64,000 nt of DNA from JACVRW01 sp963808775. GTDB taxonomy: Bacteria; Actinomycetota; Thermoleophilia; Solirubrobacterales; Thermoleophilaceae. Within the stretch, counting starts at the first letter, position 1; every line of letters begins with the position of its first letter. A program made the translations under genes and the position numbers. Positions 18,844-28,002 of the stretch are shown in pieces. The DNA is taken from contig CAWEGR010000007.1 of the NCBI GenBank assembly GCA_963808775.1, forward strand, positions 186,001 through 250,000. The letters run 5' to 3'. The notes under the pieces were generated by a model. That model was given only the letters and a program-made list of their open reading frames with translations, ran no database searches and had not been told where the DNA came from.

Positions 18844-19788
18844 CTAGGCCGGCCGCGGCGCCGGCTGCGCGCTGAGCTCGAGGATTCGTCCGATGAGCTC
18901 GTCGAAGCCGATGCCCGCGGCCTCGGCCGCCTGTGGCAGCAGGCTCGTCTCGGTGAGGCCCGGGATCACGTTCGTCTCGAGGACCGACAGCTCGCCCGCG
19001 CCGTCGAGCATCAGGTCGACCCGGGCGAACGCGGAGCAGCCGAGCAGCCCGTACACGTCGAGCGCCAGCGCCTGCGCCCGCTCGGTCAGCTCGGGCGTCA
19101 GCTCCGCGGGGCAGACGAAGTCGGTGCGGCCGATCTCGTAGCGGGCCTCGAAGTCGTAGAACGGCTCGTCGCGCGGCAGGGCCTCCACCACCGGGAGCGG
19201 CTCGCCGTCGAGGATCGAGACGGCCAGGTCGCGGCCCTGCACGTGCCGCTCGAGCAGGACGCGCGAGTCGTAGGAGAACGCGGCGACGAGGGCCGCCGGG
19301 ACATCCGCGGCCTCGCGCGCGAACCGGATCCCGAGCGCCGAACCCTGTGACGAGGGCTTCACGACGATCGGGAAGCCGAGCCGCTCCTCGATCGCGCCGA
19401 GCGCCGCGGCGGCGCCGAGCTCGCGGAAGGCGGTCTCGCTGAACGCGAAGAACTCGGGAGTCGGCAGCCCGGCGTCGGTCATGAGGTGCTTCGCGAGGAC
19501 CTTGTCCATCGCGCGCATGCAGGCGAGAACGCCGGAGCCGGTGTAGGGGATGTCGAGGATCTCGAGCAGCTCCTGAACCGTCCCGTCCTCGCCGTCGCGC
19601 CCGTGCATCGCGATGAACGCCACGTCCGGGCCCACCTCGCGCAGACGGTCGATCAGGTCGAGGCCGACGTCGATCGCGGCGACGTCGTGGCCGAGGCGGG
19701 CGAGCGCGTCCTCGACGCGCGCCCCCGAGCGGAGCGACACCTGGCGCTCGAGCGAGCGCCCGCCCTTGAGCACCGCCACGCGGCTCAC
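18844..19788 (-). CDS. ddl: D-alanine--D-alanine ligase
   Basis: ATP-grasp ligase that makes D-Ala-D-Ala for peptidoglycan. The start is GTG 19788 (VSRVAVLKGGRSLERQVSL), overlapping the upstream aminotransferase stop as GTGA. Motifs: AFIAMHGRDGEDGTVQELLE, IPYTGSGVLACMRAMDK, FPIVVKPSSQGSALGI (ATP lid) and ETNVIPGLTETSLLPQAA (metal-binding Glu/Asn and substrate loop). At 314 aa it is the usual short form. The frame stays open far upstream but that part is the aminotransferase's shadow. Confidence 0.93.
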   Translation of the reverse strand: MSRVAVLKGGRSLERQVSLRSGARVEDALARLGHDVAAIDVGLDLIDRLREVGPDVAFIAMHGRDGEDGTVQELLEILDIPYTGSGVLACMRAMDKVLAKHLMTDAGLPTPEFFAFSETAFRELGAAAALGAIEERLGFPIVVKPSSQGSALGIRFAREAADVPAALVAAFSYDSRVLLERHVQGRDLAVSILDGEPLPVVEALPRDEPFYDFEARYEIGRTDFVCPAELTPELTERAQALALDVYGLLGCSAFARVDLMLDGAGELSVLETNVIPGLTETSLLPQAAEAAGIGFDELIGRILELSAQPAPRPA

Positions 19789-21116
19789 CTGCCGCCCGCC
19801 CTGCGCTCGCGCTCCGCCGGCGTCGGCATGCGAACCACCTCCGCGCCCTCGGCGGGGGTCTCGGCGCGCAGCTCGCCCGTGAGCGTCCCGTACAGGGCCA
19901 TCTGCTCGGACACCACCTCGCCGATGCGGCGGATGCCCTCCCGGATCGCGTCGGAGTCGGAGCCGGAGAAGTTCAGCCGCATGGACGAGCGCCCGCGGCC
20001 GTCGAGGAAGGCCGCCTCGCCGGGCACGAACGCCACGTTCTCGCGCAGCGCGCGGGCGAGCAGGTCGGTGGTGTCGATGAAGTCCGGCAGCGTGGCCCAC
20101 ACGAACAGCCCGCCGCCGGGGTGCGTCCACTCGGCCTGCGGCGGGAAGTGGTCGGCGAGAGCGTCGAGCATCGTGTCGCGCCGGGCGCGGTAGAGGTCCG
20201 TCAGCGAGGCCACGTAGTCGCGCCAGCGGCCGCGCTCGAAGTAGGCCTGGACCATGAGCTGGGAGAGCGTCGAGGTGCACAGGTCCGCGGCCTGCTTGCC
20301 GAGGTTGATCTTCTCGAGCACCGGGGGAGGCGCCACGACCCAGCCGAGGCGGATGCCCGGCGAGAGGATCTTCGAGAAGGTCCCGAGGTACATGACGAAC
20401 ACTCCCTCGTCGAGCGCGCGCAGCGGCGGCAGCGCCTCGCCCTCGTAGCGGAGCAGCCCGTACGGGTTGTCCTCGAGCACGAGCAGCTCGCGCTCGTGGG
20501 CGATCTCGACGAGCCGCCTGCGGCGGGCGAGCGACATGGTCTCGCCCGCGGGGTTCTGGAAGGTCGGGACGGTGTAGATGAACTTGGGCCGCCGGCCCTC
20601 GCGCTCGAGGCGCGCGAGCGTCTCCTCGAGCAGGTCGACGCGCATCCCCGCGCCGTCCATCTCGATCTGAACGACGTCCGCCTGGTAGGAGCAGAACACC
20701 GGTACGGCGCCGGGGTAGGTGGGACCCTCCGCGATCACCACGTCGCCGGGGTCGATGAGCGTCTTCGCCACGAGGTCGATCACCTGCTGGCCGCCGGTGG
20801 TCACGATCACGTCCTCGGGGTCCACGTGCATGCCCTCGGCCGCCATCACCTCGGCGATGCACGCCTTCGTCTCCGGGAGGCCCTCGGTCGGGCCGTACTG
20901 GAGGGCCTTTGCGCAGGACTCGGCGGCGATGCGCTGCGCCACGGCCGCGAACGTGTCCGGCGGGAACGTGCCGGTGTCCGGCAGGCCGCCCGCGAGCGAG
21001 ATCACCTCGGGCCGGGTGGTGACCGCCATCAGGTCGCGCATGGCGGACGACTTCATGACCCGCGTGCGCGCGGCGAACAGGCCCGCGTAGCGCTCCAGAT
21101 CCCGGGAGGTGCTCAC
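19785..21116 (-). CDS. PLP-dependent aminotransferase (class I/II)
   Basis: Fold-type I aminotransferase of the LysN/2-aminoadipate or MocR-catalytic-domain type. The chosen start, GTG 21116, gives VSTSRDLERYAGLFAARTRV and about 443 aa. Motifs: SLAGGLPDTGTFPPD, YGPTEGLPETKACIAE, LEDNPYGLLRYEG and the PLP-binding lysine in GTFSKILSPGIRLGW. Substrate cannot be set from sequence; close relatives act on 2-aminoadipate, aromatic or branched-chain amino acids. It is translationally coupled to ddl. Confidence 0.85.
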   Translation of the reverse strand: MSTSRDLERYAGLFAARTRVMKSSAMRDLMAVTTRPEVISLAGGLPDTGTFPPDTFAAVAQRIAAESCAKALQYGPTEGLPETKACIAEVMAAEGMHVDPEDVIVTTGGQQVIDLVAKTLIDPGDVVIAEGPTYPGAVPVFCSYQADVVQIEMDGAGMRVDLLEETLARLEREGRRPKFIYTVPTFQNPAGETMSLARRRRLVEIAHERELLVLEDNPYGLLRYEGEALPPLRALDEGVFVMYLGTFSKILSPGIRLGWVVAPPPVLEKINLGKQAADLCTSTLSQLMVQAYFERGRWRDYVASLTDLYRARRDTMLDALADHFPPQAEWTHPGGGLFVWATLPDFIDTTDLLARALRENVAFVPGEAAFLDGRGRSSMRLNFSGSDSDAIREGIRRIGEVVSEQMALYGTLTGELRAETPAEGAEVVRMPTPAERERRAGGR

Positions 21117-21197
21117 GACGGTGGCGCGGCGGTTATCGTCACCGCCCTGCAGCGTATCCGGAGCCGGCGGCGTCCGGCGGAGGATCGATCTTTCAAC

Positions 21198-21788
21198 GTG
21201 AGTCTGGTCATGGACATGGGAACCGGCGCCGGCCTTGCCGGCGCCACCGGGGTGCGGCCCTACCTGCCGCCGCTCTTGGCGGGGGCGCTCGCGAACGCCG
21301 ACACGGGGATCGACTTCGACGGCACCGATTTCAGCTTCCTCGAGTCGACCGGATTCCTCGCGGCCGTGCTGGCGCTCGCCGTGGTGGCCTATCTGCTCGA
21401 GCGCCGCGAGGCGCCGAACGCGGACGGCCGCAGCCCGGTTCAGCTCCTCGCGGGCGTGCTCGGGCTCGTGTTCGGCGCGCTGCTGTTCGCGGGCGCGCTC
21501 GCGGACGGGGGCGAGGCGAGCTGGCTCGGCATCGTGCTCGGCCCGATCTGCGCGGCACTCGGCTGGCTCGCGGTCGGCGGCCTCGTGGAGCGCGCCCGGC
21601 GCCGGCTCGACTCCGGCGCCGCCGCGCTGATCACGCTGTACGCGGACGGGGCGGCGCTCGTGCTCGCGGCGATCGCGATCTTCGTGCCACCGCTCTCCTT
21701 CCTCGCCCTGATCGGGTTCGTGGTCCTGCTCGCCGGCGGCCGCCGCCGCGAGGGCGAGAAGTACGCCGGGCTCCGCATCCTGCGGTAG
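21198..21788 (+). CDS. DUF4126 membrane protein
   Basis: About 197 aa with five or so hydrophobic segments (for example FLAAVLALAVVAYLLE and LVLAAIAIFVPPLSFLAL). The N-terminal ATGVRPYLPPLLAGALANAD is characteristic of DUF4126. GTG 21198 or ATG 21210 could start it. It ends one base before the next gene, so the two are probably cotranscribed. No function is known. Confidence 0.75.
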   Translation: MSLVMDMGTGAGLAGATGVRPYLPPLLAGALANADTGIDFDGTDFSFLESTGFLAAVLALAVVAYLLERREAPNADGRSPVQLLAGVLGLVFGALLFAGALADGGEASWLGIVLGPICAALGWLAVGGLVERARRRLDSGAAALITLYADGAALVLAAIAIFVPPLSFLALIGFVVLLAGGRRREGEKYAGLRILR

Positions 21789-23264
21789 ATGGCCCTCGCC
21801 GCTCAGCCGAGGAAGCTGGTGCTCGCGGTGATCGACTCGCTGAAGCCCGACATGCTCGACAGGGCGATCGACGAGGGACGCGCTCCGGCGCTCGCCGCCC
21901 TGCGCGAGCGCGGCGTGTACGTGCGCGACTGCGTGTCCACGTTCCCCTCGGTCACGCCCGTGGCCTCTGCGGCGATCGCGACGGGGCGGGGTCCCGGCGA
22001 GCACCACATCCCGTCCATGAACTGGTACCACCGCGGCGAGGAGCGCTACGTCGAGTACGGCTCCTCGTTCCAGGCCACGCGCGCGTTCGGCGTGGTGCGC
22101 TCGCTCTACGACACGGTCTACAACATGAACATGGCGCACCTCACGCGTGCGCACAGGACGGTCTACGAGCACCTCGACGACGCCGGCCTCCGCACCGCCT
22201 GCACCACCTACCTGATCTACCGCGGCCGCACGCGCCACGAGCCCTCGGGCACGAGCGTCTACCGGCGCATCGCGGAGGCCGTGCAGTTCCGCCACCCCGT
22301 CTACGGCGCGCGCGAGCTCTTCTACGCCGACCTGTTCGACTCGCGCGAGACCGGCTGCACCTCGACGCTCGGGATGCCGGGCCAGCGCGACCGTCACACC
22401 GGCTGCGTCGGCGCGTACCTCGTCGAGCACGACCTGTTCGACTTCCTGCTCTTCTCGCTGCCGGACAACGACACGCACTCGCACAGGGCGGGACCCGACG
22501 GGCAGGTCACCTCGATAGCCGACGCCGACCGCGCGCTCGAGCGGATCATGCACGTGGCCGGCGGGATGGACGCCTTCCTCGAGGATCACGCCGTGATCGT
22601 GATGTCGGACCACTCGCAGACCGTCGTGGAGCACGGGGTCAACCTCGCGGCGCCGTTCGAGGGCGAGCTGCGCGTGCTCCAGCCCGCCGATCCCGCACCG
22701 ACCGAGGCCGAGCTCGCGGTATGTCCCTCGGCGCGCTCCGGGGCGGTCTACGTGCTGGACACGGGGGAGCGCGAGCGGCTGAGGCCGCGGGTGGTGGACC
22801 TGCTCGGCGAGCTGGAGGGCGTGGACCTCGTGATCTGGCGCGACTCGGACCGCGCCGTCGTTCGCACAGCGCGCGGCGAGCTCTGGTTCCGGCCAGGCGG
22901 CGAGCTGCGCGACCGGCGTGGCGAGACATGGGAGCTGGGCGGAGACGAGGCGGCGCTCGAGCTCGAGACCGGAGGGGGACTGGTCGGGAGCGACACCTAC
23001 CCCGACGCGCTCGGCCGGGTCTGGTCGGCGCTCGCGTGTCCGCACGCCGGCGACGTGCTCGTGTCGGCCGAGCTCGGCTACGAGTTCGTCGACTGGGGAG
23101 GGGCGGAGCACGTGGGCGGCGGCAGTCACGGCTCGCTCCATCGCGACGACTCCGAGGGTGTGCTGCTGATGGCGGGAGTCCGGGTCCCCGAACGCGAGTC
23201 GTGGGCGCTCGAGGACGTGACACCGCTTGTGCTCGAGCACTTCCAGGTACCCTCGGCAGGGTGA
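21789..23264 (+). CDS. Alkaline-phosphatase-superfamily phosphodiesterase
   Basis: Type I phosphodiesterase/nucleotide pyrophosphatase-like hydrolase, 491 aa, with no signal peptide. VLAVIDSLKPDML supplies the first metal ligand, STFPSVTPVASAAIATG holds the nucleophilic threonine, LPDNDTHSHRAGP and VIVMSDHSQTVVE supply further metal ligands, and GGGSHGSLHRDDSEGVLLMA is the C-terminal metal-binding loop. It overlaps the gtrA-like gene by four bases and sits ahead of three membrane proteins, so a role in lipid-linked or surface-polymer turnover is possible but unproven. Confidence 0.85.
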   Translation: MALAAQPRKLVLAVIDSLKPDMLDRAIDEGRAPALAALRERGVYVRDCVSTFPSVTPVASAAIATGRGPGEHHIPSMNWYHRGEERYVEYGSSFQATRAFGVVRSLYDTVYNMNMAHLTRAHRTVYEHLDDAGLRTACTTYLIYRGRTRHEPSGTSVYRRIAEAVQFRHPVYGARELFYADLFDSRETGCTSTLGMPGQRDRHTGCVGAYLVEHDLFDFLLFSLPDNDTHSHRAGPDGQVTSIADADRALERIMHVAGGMDAFLEDHAVIVMSDHSQTVVEHGVNLAAPFEGELRVLQPADPAPTEAELAVCPSARSGAVYVLDTGERERLRPRVVDLLGELEGVDLVIWRDSDRAVVRTARGELWFRPGGELRDRRGETWELGGDEAALELETGGGLVGSDTYPDALGRVWSALACPHAGDVLVSAELGYEFVDWGGAEHVGGGSHGSLHRDDSEGVLLMAGVRVPERESWALEDVTPLVLEHFQVPSAG

Positions 23265-23734
23265 TCCCGGAGCGGTCCGAAGCGGTGGCCGAGCCGCGCC
23301 ATGGCCTCCACCTGCGCGTCCGCGCCGGACTGCGCAGGCCGCACAACTGGCTGCAGCTCATCAAGTTCTGCGCCGTCGGCGCCTCCGGCTACGTGGTCAA
23401 TCTCTGCGTGTTCGCCCTCTGCGTGAGCGTGCTCGACCTGCACCACCTGGTGGCCGCGACGGCCGCGTTCGCCGTCGCGGTCCTGAACAACTTCTGGTGG
23501 AACCGCCACTGGACGTTCCGCGCGCGCGACGGCCACGCCGGCTTCCAGGCGGCGCGCTTCTTCACCGTCAGCGTCGCCGCGTTCCTGTTCGCCGCGGCGA
23601 TCCTCGAGGTGCTCGTCTCCGTCGCCGGCGTCCCGGACGTGGCGGCCCAGGCGATCTCGATCGTCGCCGCCACCCCGCTCAACTTCATCGGGAACAAGAT
23701 GTGGAGCTTCCGCATCGAGCTGTCGCACGACTGA
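23261..23734 (+). CDS. GtrA-like membrane protein
   Basis: A 157-aa protein with four transmembrane segments: LIKFCAVGASGYVVNLCVFA, VAATAAFAVAVLNNFWWNR, FFTVSVAAFLFAAAILEVLV and AISIVAATPLNFIGNKMWSF. The NNFWWNRHWTF and NFIGNKMWSF motifs define the GtrA family, thought to flip lipid-linked sugars. The GTG start overlaps the upstream stop (GTGA). Neighbouring GT87-like proteins support a sugar-transfer role. Confidence 0.88.
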   Translation: MIPERSEAVAEPRHGLHLRVRAGLRRPHNWLQLIKFCAVGASGYVVNLCVFALCVSVLDLHHLVAATAAFAVAVLNNFWWNRHWTFRARDGHAGFQAARFFTVSVAAFLFAAAILEVLVSVAGVPDVAAQAISIVAATPLNFIGNKMWSFRIELSHD

Positions 23735-25344
23735 CGCTCGCGCTGCTCGCGGCCGCGCTGCTCATGGCGCCGGCCGCGTTCGCGGCGGACCCGGAGCTGC
23801 CGCCCTCGCAGACGGAGCCCCCGGAGGGCTTCGAGCTGAGCGGGATCGAGGTCAAGCGGATCGCGGCGCGCTCGGAGCTGGTGCGCGAGGCGCGCTCGGA
23901 CGGCCGGCTCGACCCGACCGCCTACACGAAGGGCGCCGGCCGCTGGCAGGTGAGCTTCTTCCGCGACGGCGACGAGGTCGTCCAGGTCCAGGTCGACGAC
24001 TCGAGCCGCCGCATCGTCGAGGAATGGTCGGGCGACCAGGTCGCGTGGTCGATGGCGCGCGGGTATCCGGGCGCCTTCGGGCGCAAGCTGAACGCGCCCT
24101 ACGTCTGGCTGCCGCTCTGCGTCCTGTTCCTGCTGCCGTTCATCGACTTCCGGCGCCCGCTGCGGCTCCTCCACCTCGATCTGCTCGTGCTGCTCGGGTT
24201 CGGCGTCTCGCACGCCTTCTTCAACGCCGCTGAGATCGGGCTGTCGGCGCCGCTCGTCTACCCGGTGCTGCTCTACCTGCTCGCGCGGATGCTCATTGCG
24301 GGCTTCCGCCCGCGGAGCGCCCCGGGGCGGCTCGTGCCGCACGCGTCGCTCCTCCTGCTCTGCGTCGGGCTCGTGTTCCTCGTGGCCTTCCGGATCGGGC
24401 TCAACATCGCCGACTCGAACGTGGTCGACGTGGGCTACGCGGGGGTGGTCGGCGCGGACCGGATCGTCGACGGCGACGAGCTCTACGGCAAGGGCTTCTC
24501 CGAGGACGTCGAGCGCGGCGACACGTACGGGCCGGTGAACTACCTGCTCTACGTGCCCTGGGAGCAGGCCTTTCGCTGGAGCGGGTCATGGGACGGGCTG
24601 CCGGCGGCCCACGGCGCCGCCATCAGCTTCGACCTGCTCGTGATCGGTGGCCTGTTCCTGCTCGGAAGGCGACTGCGGCCCGGGCGCGAGGGGACGCTCC
24701 TCGGTGTCGCGCTGGCATACGCCTGGACGGCATTCCCGTACTCCTCGTTCGTGCTCGAGTCGAACGCGAACGACGCCCTCGTCGCGCTCGCGTGCGTGGC
24801 CGCGCTGCTCGCGTTCACCCTGCGGCGCGGCCCCGCCTCCGGCGTGTGGTCGGGTGTCGCCGTGGGCCTCGGGACCACGGCGAAGTTCGTCACGGTCGCG
24901 CTGGCGCCGCTGTTCGCGCGGCGCGCGCCGCTCCTCTACGGCGCGGCGCTCCTGCTCACGGTGGCGGCCACGCTGCTGCCCTTCCTCCCGGACGGCGGCC
25001 TGCGCGAGCTCTACGACCGGACGGTCGGATATCAGGCGGCGCGGCCCTCGCCGTTCAGCATCTGGGGCCAGGCGCCGTCACTCGACTGGCTGCAGACGGT
25101 GGTCAAGGTGGCGGCCGCCGGGCTGGCGCTCCTGGTGGCGTTCGTGCCCCGCCGGCCCTCGGCGCGCCAGGTGGCCGCGCTCGGAGCGGCCGTGCTGATC
25201 GCCGTGCAGCTCACGGCCGGCTACTGGTTCTATCTCTACGTCGTCTGGTTCACCCCGTTCGTGCTGGTGGCCCTCTTCTGCGAGCACGGAGCTCCGGCGC
25301 GGCGCCGCGAGCCAGTCGAGGAGCGCGAGCTGGTGGCGGCGTGA
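23731..25344 (+). CDS. Polytopic membrane protein, GT87/GT39-like
   Basis: About 537 aa. The N-terminus LTLALLAAALLMAPAAFA is a good signal peptide, but the only in-frame start before it is CTG 23731; ATG 23764 would cut it off, so the start is uncertain. An extracytoplasmic domain of about 90 residues follows, then ten or so membrane segments. Between them are polar loops such as DGDELYGKGFSEDVERGDTY and YGPVNYLLYVPWEQAFRW, in the style of polyprenyl-phosphate-sugar-dependent glycosyltransferases. It overlaps both neighbours. Exact family not certain. Confidence 0.65.
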   Translation: MTLALLAAALLMAPAAFAADPELPPSQTEPPEGFELSGIEVKRIAARSELVREARSDGRLDPTAYTKGAGRWQVSFFRDGDEVVQVQVDDSSRRIVEEWSGDQVAWSMARGYPGAFGRKLNAPYVWLPLCVLFLLPFIDFRRPLRLLHLDLLVLLGFGVSHAFFNAAEIGLSAPLVYPVLLYLLARMLIAGFRPRSAPGRLVPHASLLLLCVGLVFLVAFRIGLNIADSNVVDVGYAGVVGADRIVDGDELYGKGFSEDVERGDTYGPVNYLLYVPWEQAFRWSGSWDGLPAAHGAAISFDLLVIGGLFLLGRRLRPGREGTLLGVALAYAWTAFPYSSFVLESNANDALVALACVAALLAFTLRRGPASGVWSGVAVGLGTTAKFVTVALAPLFARRAPLLYGAALLLTVAATLLPFLPDGGLRELYDRTVGYQAARPSPFSIWGQAPSLDWLQTVVKVAAAGLALLVAFVPRRPSARQVAALGAAVLIAVQLTAGYWFYLYVVWFTPFVLVALFCEHGAPARRREPVEERELVAA

Positions 25345-26564
25345 GGCGGGACACCGCCCTCGCGCTCTGTCTGCTCGCCGCCGGGTTCGCGCTGTCGCTC
25401 TGGGTCATGCCGTGGTCGGACGAGCGCGTGAACGACCTGTTCGTCTACCGCGGCTTCGTCGAGCCGCTCCTGGACGGCGGGCTGCCGTACCGCGACGTCT
25501 TCTTCGAGTACCCGCCGCTCGCGGCGCCGGCGATCGCGCTGCCCGGGCTGCTGGCGGGCACGGCCGAGGAGCCGTTCCGGCTCGCGTTCGCGGGCTGGAC
25601 CCTCGCGCTCGCCGCCGCCGTGGTGCTGCTGTGCGGCGCGCTCGCCGCCGCTACCGGAGGCAACCGCCGGAGCGCGCTCCTCGCCGCGGCGGCGATGCCG
25701 CTCCTCTGCGGCGCGCTGCTGCGAACCCACTTCGACCTGTTCCCCGTCGTCCTCACGCTGGGCGGCCTGCTCCTGCTCGTGCGCGAGCGGCCGCGCGCGG
25801 GCCTGGCGCTGCTCGGCGCCGGGGCGATGACCAAGCTGTTTCCGCTCGCGGTCGTCCCGGTCGCGCTCGGGTGGCTCCTTGCCCGCGGCCTGCGGCGCGA
25901 GGCGTGGGAGGGCGCCGCGGCATGCGCGGCGGTGATCGTGGTGGCGGGGCTCGGCGCGCTCGCGCTGTCGCCGGACGGCGCCACGGGGGCGGTCGAATAC
26001 CACCTCGAGCGGCCCGTCCAGGTCGAGAGCCTGCCGGCCCTGGCGCTCGTGGGCCTCGACGGGGTCGGGCTGGGCGAGGCGGAGAGCGTCAGCAGCCATC
26101 GCTCGGACGGCATCGAGCACCCGGCGGCGGGCGCGCTGTCGGCGCTGATGCTCGTGCTGCTCGCCGGCTTCCTCGCGCTTGTCACGTCGTGGGTGAAGGC
26201 CGACCCGTCGGCGCGGGCGCTCGTGCTCGCGGGCCTGGCGGCGGTGGCCGCCTTCGCGGTGCTCGGCAGGGTCCTGTCTCCCCAGTTCGTGATCTGGGTG
26301 CTGCCGCTCGGCGCGCTCGCGCTCGCGTGGCGCCTGCGCGGGCTGGCGCTTGCGGTCGCCGCGGCCGCGCTGCTCACCTTCCTCGAGTTCCCCTCGCGCT
26401 ACTTCGACGTGGTCGATCGGGAGCCGCTCGCGCTCGCGATCGTGGCGGCGCGCGACCTGGCGCTTCTCGCCGTGCTCGTCCTCTGCGCGCGCGAGCTACG
26501 GCCGCAGCGGCATGAGCAGCTGGTCGATGCTCGTGGCCCGGCCCTCGCCGTCCGCCTCGACTAG
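25341..26564 (+). CDS. GT87-like membrane glycosyltransferase
   Basis: About 407 aa with nine or more membrane segments. The first loop contains FRGFVEP-like and LPYRDVFFEYPPLAAP sequence; an acidic pair plus EYPP is typical of GT87 (DUF2029) mannosyltransferases that use polyprenyl-phosphate sugars. MTKLFPLAVVPVAL and LSPQFVIWVLPLGALALAWR match the family C-terminal half. The GTG overlaps the upstream stop. Its last 69 bases overlap the end of the convergent YmdB gene. Confidence 0.72.
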   Translation: MRRDTALALCLLAAGFALSLWVMPWSDERVNDLFVYRGFVEPLLDGGLPYRDVFFEYPPLAAPAIALPGLLAGTAEEPFRLAFAGWTLALAAAVVLLCGALAAATGGNRRSALLAAAAMPLLCGALLRTHFDLFPVVLTLGGLLLLVRERPRAGLALLGAGAMTKLFPLAVVPVALGWLLARGLRREAWEGAAACAAVIVVAGLGALALSPDGATGAVEYHLERPVQVESLPALALVGLDGVGLGEAESVSSHRSDGIEHPAAGALSALMLVLLAGFLALVTSWVKADPSARALVLAGLAAVAAFAVLGRVLSPQFVIWVLPLGALALAWRLRGLALAVAAAALLTFLEFPSRYFDVVDREPLALAIVAARDLALLAVLVLCARELRPQRHEQLVDARGPALAVRLD

Positions 26565-27275
26565 CACCGCGTTCAGCCAGGGATCCTCGTCGGCGGTCTC
26601 GAGCCGGACCTGCGTCATGCGCGTGAAGCGCTCGAGCGCCTGCTCGGTCCGGACGCCGATCACTCCGTCACGCGGCCCCGTCATCCCGACGTCCGTGATG
26701 TACGCGGTGCCGCCGGGCAGCACGCGGGCGTCGGCTGTCGGGACGTGCGTATGGGTGCCGAGGCACGCGGTGACGCGGCCGTCCACGTGCCAGCCCATCG
26801 CCACCTTCTCGCTCGTCGCCTCGGCGTGCATGTCGAGCAGCAACGCGTCGCAGCGGTCGCCCAGCTCGGCGATCACGGCGTCGGCCTCGGCGAACGCGGA
26901 GCGAGCGGCGCTGAGGAAGACCTGCCCGGAGAGGTTCGTCACGCCGAGCCGCCCGCCGCCGTTGCTCACGACCGTGTGCCCGCGCCCCGGACTTCCCTTC
27001 GGGTAGTTGGCGGGCCGCACGATCCGCTCCTCGCGGTCGAGGAAGCCGTAGACCTCGCGGTGGCGGTAGGCGTGGTTGCCGAGGGTGATCGCGTCGGCGC
27101 CCATGTCGAGCAGCTCGCGGGCCGTCTTCTCGGTGATCCCCACGCCTCCGGCCGCGTTCTCGCCGTTGACGACGACGAAGTCGGGCTCGTGCTCGTCGCG
27201 CAGGCCGGGGAGCAGCGCGGCGAGGGTGCGCCGGCCGATCCCCGCCACGACGTCGCCGACGAACAGGAGCTTCAC
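26496..27275 (-). CDS. YmdB-type metallophosphoesterase
   Basis: Calcineurin-like phosphoesterase of the TIGR00282/YmdB family; the Bacillus member hydrolyses 2',3'-cyclic nucleotides. Metal-site motifs are LLFVGDVVAGIGRR, VVVNGENAAGGVGI, AITLGNHAYRH and CLGTHTHVPTADARVLPGG. The C-terminus MTGPRDGVIGVRTEQALERF is family-specific. GTG 27275 is the likely start (VKLLFVGD); TTG 27293 would add six residues. It usually sits beside rny, which is not seen here. Confidence 0.9.
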   Translation of the reverse strand: MKLLFVGDVVAGIGRRTLAALLPGLRDEHEPDFVVVNGENAAGGVGITEKTARELLDMGADAITLGNHAYRHREVYGFLDREERIVRPANYPKGSPGRGHTVVSNGGGRLGVTNLSGQVFLSAARSAFAEADAVIAELGDRCDALLLDMHAEATSEKVAMGWHVDGRVTACLGTHTHVPTADARVLPGGTAYITDVGMTGPRDGVIGVRTEQALERFTRMTQVRLETADEDPWLNAVLVEADGEGRATSIDQLLMPLRP

Positions 27276-27304
27276 TACGGGCGATTCTGCCAACCTGCGC
27301 GCCC

Positions 27305-28000
27305 GTGGCCACCCTGACAGCGACCGACCTCGTCAAGCGCTACGGCGAACGCGTGGCCCTGCGCGGCGTGTCGCTGTCCGCCGACGCGGGCCAGCTCGTG
27401 GCGATCATCGGCCCGAACGGAGCCGGCAAGACCACCCTGCTGTCGATCCTGGCGGGCATCCAGACCCCGGACGAGGGCAGCGTCGAGAGCTCGTCGCGAG
27501 TCGGCTGGGTGCCGCAGCAGCCGGCCCTGTACGGCAAGCTCACGGTGGCGGAGAACCTCGAGCTGTTCGCCCGGCTCGAGCGCTCTCCGGACCCGCGGGC
27601 GTCGGTCGAGCGCATGCTCGAGCTGACCGCGCTGGCCGACCGCGCCCGCGACCAGACCGCCACGCTCTCGGGCGGCAACCGCCAGCGGGTGAACATCGCC
27701 ATCGGCCTGCTGTCGCAGCCGGAGGTCCTCCTGCTCGACGAGCCGAGCTCGGCGCTCGACCCGCGCCAGCGCGAGCGGCTCTGGGAGTTCATCCTGCGCC
27801 TCGCCGAGGAGGGCACGACCGTGGTGTACGCCACGCACCACATCCAGGAGGCGGACCGCTACGCGGGCAGCCTGATCGTGCTGGCCGACGGCGAGCGGGT
27901 CTTCGAGGGCTCGCCGCGCCAGCTCGAGGAGGCCACGGGCACGACGGGCCTCGACTTCGAGCGCGCGTTCGTGGAGTTCCTGCACCAGAGGGGCCACTGA
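27305..28000 (+). CDS. ABC transporter ATP-binding protein
   Basis: A 231-aa ABC-2-type exporter ATPase. Walker A is GPNGAGKTT (residues 38-46), the signature is TLSGGNRQRVNIAIG, and Walker B is VLLLDEPSSALDPRQ, followed by ATHHIQEADRYA (His switch). It resembles the CcmA/YhaQ subgroup. The GTG start is 11 bases before the reading frame reaches LVKRYGERVALRGVSL, and the gene is followed after two bases by its permease. Substrate unknown. Confidence 0.9.
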   Translation: MATLTATDLVKRYGERVALRGVSLSADAGQLVAIIGPNGAGKTTLLSILAGIQTPDEGSVESSSRVGWVPQQPALYGKLTVAENLELFARLERSPDPRASVERMLELTALADRARDQTATLSGGNRQRVNIAIGLLSQPEVLLLDEPSSALDPRQRERLWEFILRLAEEGTTVVYATHHIQEADRYAGSLIVLADGERVFEGSPRQLEEATGTTGLDFERAFVEFLHQRGH

Positions 28001-28002
28001 CC

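Noticed and set aside
21117..23240. N-terminal extension of the aminotransferase to more than 1100 residues
   Set aside because: The extra 700 residues overlay the phosphodiesterase and DUF4126 genes on the other strand; the family start is near 21116.
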